The notes below the pieces were generated by a model that saw only the letters and a program-made list of their open reading frames with translations, did not search any database and was not told the origin of the DNA. Shown here piece by piece: positions 48,902-58,057 of a DNA stretch of 64,000 bases. How positions within the stretch are numbered: position 1 is the stretch's first letter; each line of letters begins with the position of its first letter. The position numbers and the translations under genes were made by a program. This DNA comes from Blastococcus haudaquaticus (lineage in GTDB: Bacteria > Actinomycetota > Actinomycetes > Mycobacteriales > Geodermatophilaceae), in contig NZ_OCNK01000004.1 of assembly GCF_900230285.1 (NCBI RefSeq), forward strand, positions 124,001 to 188,000, given 5' to 3'.

Positions 48902-51094
48902 TTACCTGAGCCGGGTCGCCGCCTCCGGTCTGTTGCTCAGGACGACGAGCCGTTGGGTCGCCCGCGTCATCGCGACGTACCGGTCCACGGCCCCCTCCAC
49001 CCCCGTGCCGAAGTCCTCCGGGTCCACGAGGACGACGAGGTCGAACTCGAGTCCCTTCGACAGCTGCGGCGTCAGCGACCGCACGCGGGAGGAGCCCTCG
49101 AACGTCGGGTCACCGATCACGCAGGCGACGCCCTCGGCATGCTCGGCGAGCCAGGCGGCCAGGATCGCGTCCCGCTCCGAGAGCGGTCCGTGCACCACGG
49201 GCACGCCGGTGCTGCGGACGGAGGTCGGCACGTTGGCGTCCGGCAGCACGGCACGGATGACCGGCTCGGCCTCCACCATGACCTCCTCCGGCGTCCGGTA
49301 GTTGATGCTCAGCGAGGCGATCCGCACGTCGTCGAACCCGACCCGTTGCAGCCGTTCCTCCCACGACTCCGGGAACCCGTGCCGGGCCTGCGCGCGGTCG
49401 CCGACGACGGTGAGGCTCCGCGACGGACAGCGGTGCAGCAGCATCTGCCACTCGGCGTCGGTCAGCTCCTGCGCCTCGTCCACCACGATGTGCGCGAACG
49501 GGCCCGCCAAGAGGTCGGGGTCGCCGACCGGCAGCGCCGCCTCGTCGACCAGCGCGTCCCGCAGGTCTCCATGGCGCAGGCTCGTCATCAGCAGCAGCTC
49601 GGAGTCGTCGGCCGCGATCAGCTCGTCGATGACGTCGGCCATGCGCGACCGTTCGGCGGCGACGACCGCCTCCCTCCTGCGCGAGCGGCCGAACGCCGCC
49701 GGGTCGCCGAGCCGCTGCCGGGCCGCGTCCAGCAGCGGCAGGTCCGACACGGTCCACGAATGTGGATCCGCCCGCTGCAGCGCCCGGACGTCGTCGGGCT
49801 CCAGCCACGGCGCGCACCTCCGCAGGTACGCTGGCACCGACCACAGGTCCCCGACGACGTCGGCGGCCTCGAGCACCGGCCACGCGCGGTCGAACGCCTC
49901 GGCGAGCTCCCGGTTGCGCTGCAGCGACGTCCGCACCTGGCCGGCCGCGACGTCGCCGTCGTCGGTGTCCACGAGGTCGTCGTGCTGGTCGACCAGGATC
50001 GTGAGCAGCTCCTCCCAGACCTGTTCGCGCGCCTCGTTGTGCGGCGTCCCGGGATCGGGCGCCTCGAAGGCCTCCGCCCAGTCCTCCGCGCCGAGCCGGA
50101 CGTCGGCCCACGCGGTGCTGATCACCGTCTCCCGGGCGGGGGGCTCCTCGTAGAAGGCGACCGCGGCCTCGATCGCGCCCACCATGTCCGCGGACGACTT
50201 CAGGCGCGCCACCCGCGGGTCCGTCTCGATGCCCGCGCCGGCTCCCTGCGGGACCAGGTCCCGCAGCGTGCAGGTCCGCACACCCTCCTCCCCCAGGCTC
50301 GGCAGGACGTCGGACACGTAGGCCAGGTACGGCTCGTGCGGTCCGACGAACAGGACCCCGCCGCGCCGGTGGGCCAGGCGGGGATCGGAGTAGAGCAGGT
50401 AGGCGGTGCGGTGGAGGGCGACGACGGTCTTCCCGGTGCCCGGTCCACCGTCGACGACGAGGGCGCCCTGCGAGCCCGCGCGGACGATGGCGTCCTGGTC
50501 GGCCTGGATGGTCCCGAGCACGTCGCGCATCCGGGCCGAGCGATTGCTGCCCAGGCTGGCGATGAAGGCCGACTGGTCGTCGAGCGCGGCGGCGTGCCCG
50601 TCGAACTCCTCCGCGACGAACACCTCGTCCCAATAGTCGGTGATCCGGCCCCGGGTCCAGCGGTACCGGCGCCGGCCGGCCAGGCCCATCGGATCGGCGT
50701 GCGTTGCGCCGAAGAAGGGCTCGGCCGCGGGCGAGCGCCAGTCGACCAGCAGCCGGCGGCCCGAGCTGTCGGTGAGCCCGAGCCGGCCCACGTACACGGC
50801 GTCGGAGCCGTCGGCCGGGTCCATCCGCCCGAGGCACAGGTCGAGACCGAAGCGGCGCAGCGTGCGCAGTCGGGCCGCCAGCCGGTGGACCTCCAGATCC
50901 CGGTTCAGCGCCTCCTCGCCGCTGCCGCCGGGGGCCCTGCGTTCGGCGTCGAGCCGCTCCGACAGGTCGGCGAGCGACTGCTCGAGGCTGGCGGCCATCA
51001 CCGCGAAATGCTGCTCGTCGCCGGCGATCAGGGCCGGATCGGCCTTGGCGGCCAGCTGGTCGGGAAGGGCGAAGACGTGCGTCAGACCGTTCAC
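48902..51094 (-). CDS. helR: RNA polymerase recycling motor HelR/HelD-like helicase
   Basis: About 730 aa from a GTG at 51094 (a TTG at 51133 would place the start inside the RAE palindrome). UvrD-type helicase motifs are clear: Walker A DGGPGTGKT, the DEAQELTDAEW motif II and motif VI-like VAMTRATQRL. The N-terminal coiled region and VDWRSPAAEPFFGA are typical of HelD/HelR rather than DNA repair helicases. HelR in Streptomyces binds RNA polymerase, removes rifamycins and rescues stalled complexes. The palindrome upstream supports a rifamycin-inducible HelR. Confidence 0.9.
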   Translation of the reverse strand: MNGLTHVFALPDQLAAKADPALIAGDEQHFAVMAASLEQSLADLSERLDAERRAPGGSGEEALNRDLEVHRLAARLRTLRRFGLDLCLGRMDPADGSDAVYVGRLGLTDSSGRRLLVDWRSPAAEPFFGATHADPMGLAGRRRYRWTRGRITDYWDEVFVAEEFDGHAAALDDQSAFIASLGSNRSARMRDVLGTIQADQDAIVRAGSQGALVVDGGPGTGKTVVALHRTAYLLYSDPRLAHRRGGVLFVGPHEPYLAYVSDVLPSLGEEGVRTCTLRDLVPQGAGAGIETDPRVARLKSSADMVGAIEAAVAFYEEPPARETVISTAWADVRLGAEDWAEAFEAPDPGTPHNEAREQVWEELLTILVDQHDDLVDTDDGDVAAGQVRTSLQRNRELAEAFDRAWPVLEAADVVGDLWSVPAYLRRCAPWLEPDDVRALQRADPHSWTVSDLPLLDAARQRLGDPAAFGRSRRREAVVAAERSRMADVIDELIAADDSELLLMTSLRHGDLRDALVDEAALPVGDPDLLAGPFAHIVVDEAQELTDAEWQMLLHRCPSRSLTVVGDRAQARHGFPESWEERLQRVGFDDVRIASLSINYRTPEEVMVEAEPVIRAVLPDANVPTSVRSTGVPVVHGPLSERDAILAAWLAEHAEGVACVIGDPTFEGSSRVRSLTPQLSKGLEFDLVVLVDPEDFGTGVEGAVDRYVAMTRATQRLVVLSNRPEAATRLR

Positions 51095-51119
51095 GACGAG
51101 CGAGTGTGGGACCGGACGG

Positions 51120-51138
51120 GGGTCTTGCCGCAAGCCCC
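51120..51138 (-). promoter_or_regulatory. rifamycin-associated element (RAE)
   Basis: On the minus strand it reads GGGGCTTGCGGCAAGACCC, a 19-bp inverted repeat matching the RAE pattern known upstream of rifamycin-inactivating genes and helR in actinobacteria. It lies 25 bp upstream of the chosen helR start, next to a -10-like TATAGC (minus strand of about 51145-51150). Confidence 0.85.
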
Positions 51139-51246
51139 TGGGTGCGCTATACGTTCAAGTGGGAGTTGAGAGGACCTTCTCCCGCCCCCGCCGGCTCCAT
51201 TCTGGTCGCCCGCTCGAAACGCACCATCAGGACGTCCGGGTACGTC

Positions 51247-52299
51247 TCAGAAGACACTGTTCGGGTCGTAGTACTCCTCGATGTTCTCGCAGCCGATCCC
51301 GACCGCCAGGGTGAAGGACTCTTCGGGGTAGTCGCTCGGCTCCGTCTTGCCCGTGGCCACGTCGACGGCGATCGCCAACGCCTCCTCGGCGGCGAGCGAC
51401 GGCGAGTTGAGGCCGGTGGAGAGGTAGCGCCCCTCGCAACCGTCCCGCTGGATCAGGGCGAGCGCCTCCTTCTGGCCGTCGGCCGAGGCAGCGACGTAGA
51501 CGTTCTCGTACTGCGCCTTCCCGTTGACGACCGCGTAGGCACCAAGTGCCATGGAGTCGTTCAACCCGAAGATCAGGTCGACGTCGGGGTTGGCGGCCAG
51601 CATGTTCTCCGCCGCGACCTGTCCCTTGTCCTGCGCGTAGTCCCCCGATTGCTCGGCGACGATCTCGTACGGCAGTCCGCCCTCCTCGAGCCCGTCGAGA
51701 AAGCCCTGGCGCCGGGCGGGCCCGACGAACTCATCGGTCGCCGGGCCGGTGAGGATTGCCACCTTGATGCTCGTCTTGCCCATGTCGAGGAGCCGTTGGG
51801 CGCTGATCTTTCCCGACTCGCGGCCGATGGTCAGGTTGTCGGACTGGACGCTCGTCATCCCGGTCTCGGGGACACTGGTGTCGATGTAGACCACCGGGAT
51901 CTCCGAGGCGACCTGGGTCATCATCTCTGTCTGACCCTTGACGCTGGTCGCGTTGACGACCAGCACATCAGCTCCCTGCGCCATCATCGCCTGCATCTGG
52001 TTCAGCTGGATGGCCGGGTCCTTGTTGGCGGACTGGAAGAGCAGCTGGAATCCCTGGTCCCGGGCGATCTGCTCCGCCCGCACCTGCATGGCCGCGAAGT
52101 ACGGCGCCTGCAACTGCTGCTGAGCGAAGCCGATCACCACATCGCTGACATCGGACCTGACGCCGTTCGCCGGTCCCTCAGCCGGCCGTTCGGACGGGTA
52201 GATCTGCCCGCAGGAGCTCACCGTCGCCACCACTGTCGCGGCGGCGGCGACCGCGACCAGGCGCCGGAGCCGGGGCCTCGTCCAATTCGCACGCATCAC
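51247..52299 (-). CDS. sugar/polyol ABC transporter substrate-binding lipoprotein
   Basis: 350 aa. The signal peptide ends in a lipobox VSSC, followed by a periplasmic-binding-protein/LacI-type fold (FAQQQLQAPYFAAMQVRAEQ; SDNLTIGRES; LNDSMALGAY) close to RbsB. It would bind a pentose, hexose or sugar alcohol. It is the last gene of a four-gene operon that reads dehydrogenase, ATPase, permease, binding protein. Confidence 0.9.
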   Translation of the reverse strand: MMRANWTRPRLRRLVAVAAAATVVATVSSCGQIYPSERPAEGPANGVRSDVSDVVIGFAQQQLQAPYFAAMQVRAEQIARDQGFQLLFQSANKDPAIQLNQMQAMMAQGADVLVVNATSVKGQTEMMTQVASEIPVVYIDTSVPETGMTSVQSDNLTIGRESGKISAQRLLDMGKTSIKVAILTGPATDEFVGPARRQGFLDGLEEGGLPYEIVAEQSGDYAQDKGQVAAENMLAANPDVDLIFGLNDSMALGAYAVVNGKAQYENVYVAASADGQKEALALIQRDGCEGRYLSTGLNSPSLAAEEALAIAVDVATGKTEPSDYPEESFTLAVGIGCENIEEYYDPNSVF

Positions 52300-52312
52300 T
52301 GTCGTCCTCGCC

Positions 52313-53341
52313 TCACGCGGTCGCGGGTTGAGTCGGGTTGGTCTTGCGCTTGCGCACGATCTGGACCGTGGCCAACGTGACCGCGACCAGGATGAGCGCG
52401 CCGCGGAACGCGTCCTGCAGGAAGGTGGAGACGTTCAGCAGGGACAGCAGATTGGCGATGACGGCGAAGATGATCGTGCCGACGACCGCGCCGAACACCT
52501 TGCCGTACCCACCGGAGAGGCGGGCGCCGCCGATGACCACCGCCGCGATCGCCTCCAACTCGAGGAGATTCCCGGCGGTGGAGGTGCCGCTGGCGAATCG
52601 GGCGAGGAACAGCCAGCCGCCCAGACCGACGAGCAGTCCGGCCAGGATGTACACCGACCACAGGGTCGCTTTCACGGGGATACCGGAGCTGCGGGCGGCT
52701 TCGACGTTGGACCCGATGGCGTAGACCCGGCGTCCCCAGACCGTGCGGTACAGCAGGAAGGCGATCAGCCCCGCCATCGCGAGCCAGATGAGCGCCAGTA
52801 CCGGGATGCCGAGGAGTGTGGACTGTCCGAAGCTCGCGTAGGAATCGGCGGCCTCCGGGTTGATCGGGATGCCGTTGCCGTAGGCGTAGACGAGACCGCG
52901 GGCCAGGGCGAGCATGCCCAGCGTCACGATGAACGGCTCGAGGCCACGGAAGGCCACCAGCCAGCCGTTCACGGCGCCGATGAGGCCCCCGATCCCGAGC
53001 GCCACGACCAGCCCTAGCAGCACCGAGGGACCACCGAAGAGTCCGGCCGCCACGACCGCGGCGAGGCCCAGCGCGGAGCCGACGCTGATGTCGATCCCCC
53101 CGGTCAGTACGACGATCAGCTGGGCCAGCACCACGACGCCGATGATCGACATCTGCAGCAGCAGGTTGGTCAGGTTGGTGCGGCCCCAGAAGATCGACCC
53201 CCGGGTGATGGTGGCGACGATCAGGAGGGCCAGCAGGATGTAGAGGGCGTACTGGCCCTTGAGCCAGGTGCTGATCGCGGTGCCCCTGGATGTGTCCTCC
53301 TCGTGGTGATGGACGGGAGGGACCGTAGGTGTCGCTGTCAT
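52313..53341 (-). CDS. sugar/polyol ABC transporter permease, RbsC-like
   Basis: 342 aa with about nine or ten hydrophobic segments. Family motifs VLTGGIDISVGS and GARLSGGYGKVFGAVVG identify a carbohydrate uptake class 2 permease. The N-terminal HHHEEDT segment is cytoplasmic. It works as a dimer with the double ATPase upstream. Confidence 0.93.
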   Translation of the reverse strand: MTATPTVPPVHHHEEDTSRGTAISTWLKGQYALYILLALLIVATITRGSIFWGRTNLTNLLLQMSIIGVVVLAQLIVVLTGGIDISVGSALGLAAVVAAGLFGGPSVLLGLVVALGIGGLIGAVNGWLVAFRGLEPFIVTLGMLALARGLVYAYGNGIPINPEAADSYASFGQSTLLGIPVLALIWLAMAGLIAFLLYRTVWGRRVYAIGSNVEAARSSGIPVKATLWSVYILAGLLVGLGGWLFLARFASGTSTAGNLLELEAIAAVVIGGARLSGGYGKVFGAVVGTIIFAVIANLLSLLNVSTFLQDAFRGALILVAVTLATVQIVRKRKTNPTQPATA

Positions 53342-53384
53342 CGAGGAGCTCCTTGGTCTCTGTCGCTGCGGGAGGAAGGGCCGG

Positions 53385-54944
53385 TCAGCCCTCGTGGGTC
53401 AGTGCGGTGCGGACCAGGTCGTCCGTGGTGGCGTGCTCGGGATCGAATTCCGCGACGATCTCGCCGTTGCGCATGACGAGGATGCGGTGGCAGAGCGAGA
53501 GGAGCTCCTCGGCTTCGCTCGATACGACCAGTATCCCTTTTCCGCGCGCTGCGACGCCGTGGATGATCTGGTAGATGTTCGAACGGGCGCCGACGTCGAT
53601 GCCTTTGGTCGGCTCGTCGAGGACGACGAATTCCGGATCGGTCTCCAGCCATTTGGCAACCACGACCTTCTGCTGATTCCCGCCGCTCAGGTTGCGGGTG
53701 TAGGTCTTGGTTCCGCCCTTGACCTGGTACTCGGAGATCAATTCGCGGATCCGCGTCTTCTCGCGCTTGGCATCGACGACGCCCGCCTTGGCCATCGTGG
53801 GCAGCGCAACGAGGCTCATGTTCTCGCCGTTGTCGAAGTCCTTGACGAAGCCCTCGAGTCGGCGGTCCTCGGTGAGGTAGGCGATGCCCATCGCCACCGC
53901 CGCTGTCGGGTTGGGCAGGCTGACCTCACGGCCGTGCAGCTTGATCGAACCGCCCGCGGCCGGGCGCTGCCCCGTGATGGTCCGCGCGACCGACGAGCGC
54001 CCGCTGCCGACGAGCCCGTAGAGACCGACGATCTCCCCCGGGTTCACGTCGAACGACACGCCGTTCGCGGAACCGCCGTGGAGATCCCGGACCGACAGGG
54101 CGGGGACCTGGTCCGGCGCGGCGTGCACCGGGTCGGGCCGGGCGAGAGCCTTCAGGGCCTGCCCGATCATCAACGCCGTGACCTCGTCCGGGTCGGTCTC
54201 GGCGGCATCGAGGACCTTGACCAGCGTGCCGTTGCGCAGCACCGCGATCCGGTCGCACATGGCGAAGACCTCGTTCAGGCGGTGGGACACGAAGATGATC
54301 GACGTCCCCTCGTTCTTCTCCCGCTCCACGAGGCGCAGGATGTCGTTGAAGTGCTCCTCACTCGTGGACGCGGTCGTCTCGTCCAAGATCATGATCTTGT
54401 GCTTGGTCACTGCCGCGCGGCTCAGTGACAGCATCTGCCGCTGTCCCGGTCCGAGGCCACGTGCGAGCTGGCGGGTCGAGAGGTGGCCGAGACCGACTCC
54501 TTGCAGCACCTCTCGGGTCTCTGCACTGTTGGTGTCGACCTTCCGCGCCCATGGCCGGATGTCACGGCCCTCGCGCAGCTTGTACAGCCAGACGTTCTCC
54601 CCCACCGTGAAGTCGTCGATGATCAGCGGCTCCTGGTGCATCATCAGAACGCCCGCCCGCTCCGCTTCGGCGGCGTTCCTGACCGGGTGCGGGAAACCAC
54701 TGATCGTGATCTCGCCGTCGGTCAGCGTCTCGACGCCGGCCAGCAGCTTGGCGAACGTCGACTTCCCCGCCCCGTTGGCGCCGCAGATGCCCAGCACGCT
54801 TCCGGCGTAGCCCTCCAGATCGACACCGTCGAGCGCCTTCACACCGGGATAGTGCTTCTTCACCCCGACCGCGGTGAATGCCACCTGCCGCGGGCCTGTC
54901 ACACGTGTTTCTTCTTCTCCGCGCTGGTCGGTCGTGGCCACCAT
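53385..54944 (-). CDS. sugar/polyol ABC transporter ATP-binding protein, RbsA-like
   Basis: 519 aa with two nucleotide-binding domains in tandem. The first has GANGAGKST and the signature GLGPGQRQM; the second has the weaker P-loop GLVGSGRSS and the signature NLSGGNQQKVVVAKW. This duplicated form is typical of ribose/xylose-type importers. It is between the dehydrogenase and the permease. Confidence 0.95.
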   Translation of the reverse strand: MVATTDQRGEEETRVTGPRQVAFTAVGVKKHYPGVKALDGVDLEGYAGSVLGICGANGAGKSTFAKLLAGVETLTDGEITISGFPHPVRNAAEAERAGVLMMHQEPLIIDDFTVGENVWLYKLREGRDIRPWARKVDTNSAETREVLQGVGLGHLSTRQLARGLGPGQRQMLSLSRAAVTKHKIMILDETTASTSEEHFNDILRLVEREKNEGTSIIFVSHRLNEVFAMCDRIAVLRNGTLVKVLDAAETDPDEVTALMIGQALKALARPDPVHAAPDQVPALSVRDLHGGSANGVSFDVNPGEIVGLYGLVGSGRSSVARTITGQRPAAGGSIKLHGREVSLPNPTAAVAMGIAYLTEDRRLEGFVKDFDNGENMSLVALPTMAKAGVVDAKREKTRIRELISEYQVKGGTKTYTRNLSGGNQQKVVVAKWLETDPEFVVLDEPTKGIDVGARSNIYQIIHGVAARGKGILVVSSEAEELLSLCHRILVMRNGEIVAEFDPEHATTDDLVRTALTHEG

Positions 54945-54988
54945 GACTCCGTATCTGCTCTGGAATTTGCGACGTCAGAGGTGAATGG

Positions 54989-56107
54989 TCAGGGAATGAG
55001 TGACACCTTGATCGATTCCTTGCCGCTGTCCACGAGCTCCAGGCCCTTCTCGAACTCGGCGAGGGGCAACTGGTGGCTGCAGATCTCGTCCATCGGCAGC
55101 CGGCCTGACTCGATCATGCGGATCGCGGCCGGCCAGCAGTGCGGGCCGAGGTGCGCGCCGCGGACATCGAGCTCCTTGTCGTCGCTGATGATCGACCAGT
55201 CGACGGTGACGTCGCTGCCGAAGACGCTGTACTCGACGTAGGTGCCGAGCTTGCGCAGCAGGTTGAGCCCCTGGCCGACGGCGGAGGGGTGGCCGGTGGC
55301 CTCGAGGTAGACGTCGGCGCCATAACCGTCGGTCAGTGCTCTGACCCGTTCGACGGCGTCCTCGGAACCGATGTCGATCACCAGATCCGCGCCGCACTCC
55401 AGCGCCAGGTCGAGCTTGTCCGGCGCCAGGTCGAGAGCGATCACCAGCTCGGGGTTCTTGGACTTGGCACCCGCAACCATCCCGAGCCCGATGGGGCCGC
55501 ATCCCGCGACCACGACCACGTCCCCGAAGTGGATGTCGGCCCGCTCCACGGCATGCAGCGCGCACGACAGCGGCTCGGCGAAGGCCGCGTGTGCGGGGGG
55601 CACGTCCGCGGAGATCTTGTGCACCAGCGCGTCCCTGGGAAAGAGCATGAACTCGGCCATCGCGCCGGGGGTGCGGCGCTTGAAGCCGTAGATGTCGTGC
55701 CGCTGACACATCCAGTACTTGCCATCCAGGCAGTAACGGCACTGCCTGCAGGGCACGATCTGCTCGCTGACCACCCGGTCGCCGACGACGATGCCCCACC
55801 GCTGCGCGGCCTCGCCGTCCAGCTCGACCACGGTGCCGACGAACTCGTGGCCCGGAACCACGTCGGTCTCGGCCCACGCGGGACGCGACTCATCACCCCA
55901 GAACTTCGCGGCACCGTGAAAGCACTTCAGGTCGCTCGCACAGATGCCTACGGCTTCCACCTTGACCAGCGCCTCGCCCGGCCCCGGAACGGGGACGGGC
56001 ACGGACTCGAGCCGGTACTCGAGAGGGCCGTGACAGACGACCGCCCGCATCGTGTCCGGCATTGCCGGGGCATCGTTCTCACCGCTCATCGAGCCTTCTT
56101 CGGTCAT
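54989..56107 (-). CDS. zinc-dependent medium-chain alcohol/polyol dehydrogenase
   Basis: 372 aa. A catalytic-zinc motif VGICASDLKCFHG and GHEFVG, a structural zinc cluster CRQCRYCLDGKYWMC and the NAD-binding VVVAGCGPIGLGM mark the threonine/sorbitol dehydrogenase class. As first gene of an Rbs-type uptake operon it probably oxidises the imported sugar alcohol. No kinase or isomerase is in the operon; rpiB 6 kb away is not linked. Confidence 0.92.
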   Translation of the reverse strand: MTEEGSMSGENDAPAMPDTMRAVVCHGPLEYRLESVPVPVPGPGEALVKVEAVGICASDLKCFHGAAKFWGDESRPAWAETDVVPGHEFVGTVVELDGEAAQRWGIVVGDRVVSEQIVPCRQCRYCLDGKYWMCQRHDIYGFKRRTPGAMAEFMLFPRDALVHKISADVPPAHAAFAEPLSCALHAVERADIHFGDVVVVAGCGPIGLGMVAGAKSKNPELVIALDLAPDKLDLALECGADLVIDIGSEDAVERVRALTDGYGADVYLEATGHPSAVGQGLNLLRKLGTYVEYSVFGSDVTVDWSIISDDKELDVRGAHLGPHCWPAAIRMIESGRLPMDEICSHQLPLAEFEKGLELVDSGKESIKVSLIP

Positions 56108-56387
56108 GAGGCGTCTCGGCCATGGTCAGGCCCGGTGTGATGCAGACCATAAGTGGCGGCCGCACGCCTGTCCAAGGGAGCTGACCAGCGGTTCTCCGAC
56201 CGCGGGTGGAACGCACGACGGCAGGGGCGGACGTGGCCGAGAGGAAAGAGCTTGCGCTCGGACCGGCTCACGGAGAGCGGGTCGAGAGTCGCGCCGATGG
56301 CGAGGAAGGTGGAGCTGAGCAGCCCGCTGCCGCGGTGGTTCGGTGGTCCTCGCTCCTGTCGGCTCAGGTCTGACCGATCGCCCGGCG

Positions 56388-56765
56388 TCAGCCTTCTTCG
56401 ATCACCGAGAAGACGTTGCCCGCGGGATCGGTGAACCAGGCGATCAGCGGCCCGCCGGCCCGCATGATGCCCTTCTCGTCGGTCGGCGGGTTCTCGTAGC
56501 GCTCGAACCGGACGCCGCGCGCGGTCAGGTCGTCGACGGCCTTCTCCACGTCGGGCACCGGGAAGTTGAGGACCGTGAACGTGGCCGGCGTGTGGTCTGC
56601 CTTCCCGTACACCAGCACGTCGGTTCCGCCGGAGAGATGGAGTCGCATGATGCCCTCCATCTCCTCGTCACTCACGCGGAGCCCGAGGGTCTCCTCGTAG
56701 AAGCGCCGGGCCGCCACCGGGTCCTTGACCGAGAAGCCACTGAATGCCTTGCTGTCGGCGAGCAT
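56388..56765 (-). CDS. VOC family (glyoxalase/bleomycin-resistance) protein
   Basis: 125 aa from the ATG at 56765; a longer frame to 56993 lacks VOC homology. The fold is a pair of beta-alpha-beta-beta-beta modules ([35 protein letters not shown]). Substrate unknown. It lies next to an ECF sigma gene, a pairing often seen for small VOC or DGPF proteins. Confidence 0.88.
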   Translation of the reverse strand: MLADSKAFSGFSVKDPVAARRFYEETLGLRVSDEEMEGIMRLHLSGGTDVLVYGKADHTPATFTVLNFPVPDVEKAVDDLTARGVRFERYENPPTDEKGIMRAGGPLIAWFTDPAGNVFSVIEEG

Positions 56766-56838
56766 GGGTCGTCCCCTCTCGAAGGTCTCCGACGGTGGAC
56801 CGATCGAACGGACCGGACTCATCGGCGGCACCCGGCGC

Positions 56839-57825
56839 TCAGTCCATGGACGTCGGCAGCCCGAGCGTCGCGAACAGGTCGTTGTCGAGGTCGAGGAAGC
56901 TCGAGATGTGGGCGATCCGGCCGTCCTCCACCTCGAGCACGTGCAGGGCCCACGGCTCGCGGCCACCACCCTCGCGCGGGCGGTACTGGGCAAACGCCGG
57001 CGAGCCGTTGGCGCTCAGCGGGACGACCGCCGAGCCCCGGCACTTCGACCCCGGGCCGAGCATCCAGGTGCCGATGTCGTCGCGACCGCGCAGCCACATC
57101 TCGAAAGGCGGCATGTGCTGGGTCGCGTCCTCGTGCAGCAGGCTGACGAACGCCTCGATGTCGTACCGCTCGAAGGCGTCGACGTAGCGGGCCAGCAGCT
57201 CCCGGTGGTCGGCGTCCAGGGCTCGCGGCGCGGGCACGCCGTCACCCGCAGCGGCCAGGGTCGCCCGCGCGCGCTGCAGGGCGCTGTTCACCGAGGCGAC
57301 CGTGGTGTCGAGGAGCTGGGCGACCTCGTCGGCCTTCCACCGCAGCACCTCGCGGAGGATGAGGACGGCGCGCTGCCGGGGCGGCAGATGCTGGAGCGCA
57401 GCGACGAAGGCCAGCCGGATCGACTCCTTCGCCACCGCGCGCTCCGCCGGGTCACCGTCCTCCGGCAGGACCTGGCGGTCGAGCACGGGCTCGACCCAGG
57501 CGGTGGCCGGCCGCCGGCCGGCGAGCGAGGCCTGCACCGGCGGGAACGGCGAACCGGCCAGGTCCATGGGCAGTGCCCGACGCTGCCGGCCGGACAGCTG
57601 GTCGAGGCAGACGTTGGTGGCGATGCGGTACAGCCAGGAACGCAGCGCCGACCGGCCTTCGAAGTCGGCGAGACCGCGCCAGGCCCGCACCATCGTCTCC
57701 TGCACCGCGTCCTCGGCGTCGAAGGACGAGCCGAGCATCCGGTAGCAGTAGCCGGTCAGCTCACGGCGGTGCTCGAGCAGCCGGGGATCGAGCTGATCCG
57801 GCGGGCCGATCGCGACGCTGGTCAC
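56839..57825 (-). CDS. ECF sigma factor with C-terminal SnoaL-like domain
   Basis: 328 aa. Region 2 ([20 protein letters not shown]) and region 4 ([24 protein letters not shown]) are intact. A SnoaL-like domain (about residues 200-320, with [22 protein letters not shown]) follows, the layout of the SigJ/SigG/SigX5 group in which the tail replaces an anti-sigma factor. It likely drives a small stress regulon including the VOC neighbour. Confidence 0.92.
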   Translation of the reverse strand: MTSVAIGPPDQLDPRLLEHRRELTGYCYRMLGSSFDAEDAVQETMVRAWRGLADFEGRSALRSWLYRIATNVCLDQLSGRQRRALPMDLAGSPFPPVQASLAGRRPATAWVEPVLDRQVLPEDGDPAERAVAKESIRLAFVAALQHLPPRQRAVLILREVLRWKADEVAQLLDTTVASVNSALQRARATLAAAGDGVPAPRALDADHRELLARYVDAFERYDIEAFVSLLHEDATQHMPPFEMWLRGRDDIGTWMLGPGSKCRGSAVVPLSANGSPAFAQYRPREGGGREPWALHVLEVEDGRIAHISSFLDLDNDLFATLGLPTSMD

Positions 57826-58057
57826 CTGAGACCACTCCTCCGAGTCGATGTGCCCGTCAGCACACCACAGGACGACGACACTTCGGGAGCCCCTGCGGGC
57901 CGGTCACCCGCGCAGGGGGCCGGAACTGGACTTCGTCCTGGCGGCCCACCAGCATTCAGCCCGACATGACCAACCAGCCACGGTCGGGCCGGCCCGACCC
58001 CCGACCGGCCAGCCAGCGGGATGGGTTCCCGGCCTCCTCCGGACCAGGCTCGACGAC

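Noticed and set aside
56108-56387. Small open frames in the gap after the polyol dehydrogenase
   Set aside because: No ribosome binding site, no recognisable domain and composition like random frames in GC-rich DNA.
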